From contig JAEXOY010000016.1 in NCBI GenBank assembly GCA_023439045.1, forward strand, positions 1-64,000: DNA of 64,000 nucleotides, in the 5' to 3' direction. Shown in pieces: positions 62,836 through 64,000 of the stretch. Each line of letters begins with the position of its first letter. Position 1 is the first letter of the stretch. The notes below the pieces were generated by a model, which made no database searches, was not told the DNA's origin, and was given only the letters and a program-made list of their open reading frames with translations. Both the position numbers and the translations under genes were made by a program. The stretch is from Bacillota bacterium (lineage in GTDB: Bacteria > Bacillota > Clostridia > Acetivibrionales > DSM-1351).

Positions 62836-63099
62836 TTGCCAAACATTAAATCTGCAATAAAGAGAGTTAAAGTATCAAAAACTAAAACATTAAAGAATGT
62901 TGTTAGAAAGTCAGCTTTAAAGACTTCAATCAAGAAGTGCAAAGAAGCTATCGCTAATGGTCAGGATACTGCTGCAGAATCATTTAAGAGTGCTACTAAG
63001 GCTTTAGATAAAGCAGCAGCTAAAAATATTTTACACAAGAACACCGCTGCGAGAAGAAAGTCAAGATTAGCAAAGGCTTTAAATGCAGCAAACAAGTAA
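62836..63099 (+). CDS. rpsT: Ribosomal protein S20
   Basis: An 87-residue small-subunit protein. The start is TTG at 62836, giving PNIKSAIKRVKVSKTKT after the first residue, the usual S20 opening. AGGAGG lies eight bases upstream, and the in-frame GTG at 62827 lies within that ribosome-binding site. The C-terminus is helical and basic (ILHKNTAARRKSRLAKALN). A terminator follows. Confidence 0.97.
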   Translation: MPNIKSAIKRVKVSKTKTLKNVVRKSALKTSIKKCKEAIANGQDTAAESFKSATKALDKAAAKNILHKNTAARRKSRLAKALNAANK

Positions 63100-63121
63100 T
63101 ACATTACAGATAGCGACGTAG

Positions 63122-63153
63122 TGCCTGTTTCTTCATAAGAAACAGGCATTTTT
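63122..63153 (+). terminator. rpsT terminator
   Basis: TGCCTGTTTCTT and AAGAAACAGGCA form a perfect 12-bp stem followed by TTTTT. Confidence 0.92.
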
Positions 63154-63172
63154 GATTCTGAAAGGAAAAAAC

Positions 63173-64000
63173 ATGGGAAAAACATTGGTATTAGCTGAAA
63201 AGCCTTCGGTTGCCAGAGATTTGGCAAAGGTATTGGGTTGCAGCCAAAACAGCAACGGATTTATTTCAGGTTCAAAATATATAGTCACTTGGGCACTTGG
63301 ACATCTTGTTACACTTGCGGACCCAGAAGCATATAGTGACAAATATAAGAGCTGGAGAATTGAGGATTTACCTATGCTCCCCAAAAAAATGGAGCTGGTT
63401 GTCATTAGAGAAACCTCCAAGCAATTTGGTGTGGTAAAGAATCTTTTAAAGAGAGATGATATAGATGAACTGGTTATTGCGACTGACTCCGGGAGAGAAG
63501 GAGAACTTGTCGCACGTTGGATTGTTATTAAGGCAGGCTTCAAAAAACCTATCAAGAGGCTTTGGATATCATCTCAGACAGATAAAGCTATAAAAGAAGG
63601 TTTTGCAAAACTTAAGCCTTCTAGAGAGTATGATAACCTCTTTTATTCCGCTCAAAGCCGTGCAGAAGCGGACTGGTTGGTTGGGCTTAATGTTACAAGG
63701 GCCCTAACGTGCAAATACAATGCTCAATTATCGGCTGGACGTGTTCAAACGCCTACATTAGCAATGATTGTTGAGCGTGAAAATGAAATTAAGAAATTCA
63801 TTCCAAAGGACTTTTGGACTATATCGGGCAGCTTCTGTGGCTTTAATGTACAGTGGCAGGACAAGAAATCAGGTCAGACAAGGATATTTGATAAGCAGCT
63901 TGCAGATAATATTATTAAGAAGGTATCAAATCAGCCGGCTGAGATTACTGATATTAAAAAGGAAGCAAAGAAAGAACTTCCCCCGCTGGCTTACGACTTA
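63173..64000 (+). CDS. topB: DNA topoisomerase III, 3' end beyond window
   Basis: The first 276 residues of a type IA topoisomerase. The TOPRIM domain opens GKTLVLAEKPSVARDLAKVL and has the acidic ATDSGREGELVARWI. SAGRVQTPTLAMIVERE is the core type IA motif. The catalytic Tyr lies further on, outside the window. TopB relaxes and decatenates DNA. GAAAGG precedes the ATG. Confidence 0.95.
   Translation, partial: MGKTLVLAEKPSVARDLAKVLGCSQNSNGFISGSKYIVTWALGHLVTLADPEAYSDKYKSWRIEDLPMLPKKMELVVIRETSKQFGVVKNLLKRDDIDELVIATDSGREGELVARWIVIKAGFKKPIKRLWISSQTDKAIKEGFAKLKPSREYDNLFYSAQSRAEADWLVGLNVTRALTCKYNAQLSAGRVQTPTLAMIVERENEIKKFIPKDFWTISGSFCGFNVQWQDKKSGQTRIFDKQLADNIIKKVSNQPAEITDIKKEAKKELPPLAYDL

Overview
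The window comes from a low-GC, Gram-positive, endospore-forming anaerobe of the Clostridia, probably near Ruminiclostridium/Clostridium. This rests on the SCIFF peptide with its radical-SAM maturase, the TIGR04086-type membrane protein, the spore protease gpr, a SpoIID-domain protein, the dnaG-rpoD-trmK-nif3 gene order, a serS T-box and a lysine riboswitch. The assignment is inferred from gene content; the species is not determined.

Host region 1 (1-38086): serS with a T-box leader; three GNAT acetyltransferases, the last behind a possible attenuator; an ABC exporter; a secreted transglutaminase-like protein; rnpB; nif3-trmK; tRNA-Met and tRNA-Asn; rpoD-dnaG; secD-secF; an HD protein; the SCIFF locus; queA-tgt-yajC; lysC (opposite strand); an NDP-forming acyl-CoA synthetase; a SpoIID protein; a lysine-riboswitch operon dapA-dapB-ACT; a DUF624 protein; a SatP-type acetate transporter; tRNA-Leu; and the 3' part of a DNA ligase gene (ligA). 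Spacers here carry many short imperfect tandem repeats.

Mobile element (about 38094-60301, 22.2 kb): it splits the host ligA immediately after the catalytic-lysine codon. The 5' part of ligA lies at 60304-60606 and the 3' part ends at 36428. A 7-bp direct repeat, ATGGAAG on the minus strand, is present at both junctions, and removing the element restores an open 656-codon ligA. Going leftwards from the right end the element encodes a Tn554-like recombinase module (two tyrosine recombinases, a 999-residue partner, a coiled-coil protein), then a complete and divergent second ligA, a type I restriction-modification system (hsdR-hsdM-hsdS), an XRE regulator whose promoter sits in a 20-bp-arm palindrome, a CBASS-like operon (unknown 302-residue protein, two-TM SAVED effector, CD-NTase), a divergent XRE regulator, and a phage-like protein with an HNH nuclease. 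The simplest reading is a defence-carrying transposon that attacks the active-site codons of DNA ligase and brings its own ligase as a replacement. This is the main discovery candidate.

Host region 2 (60302-64000): the 5' stub of ligA with its promoter in a dyad, a CwlD-like amidase, gpr, rpsT and the start of topB.
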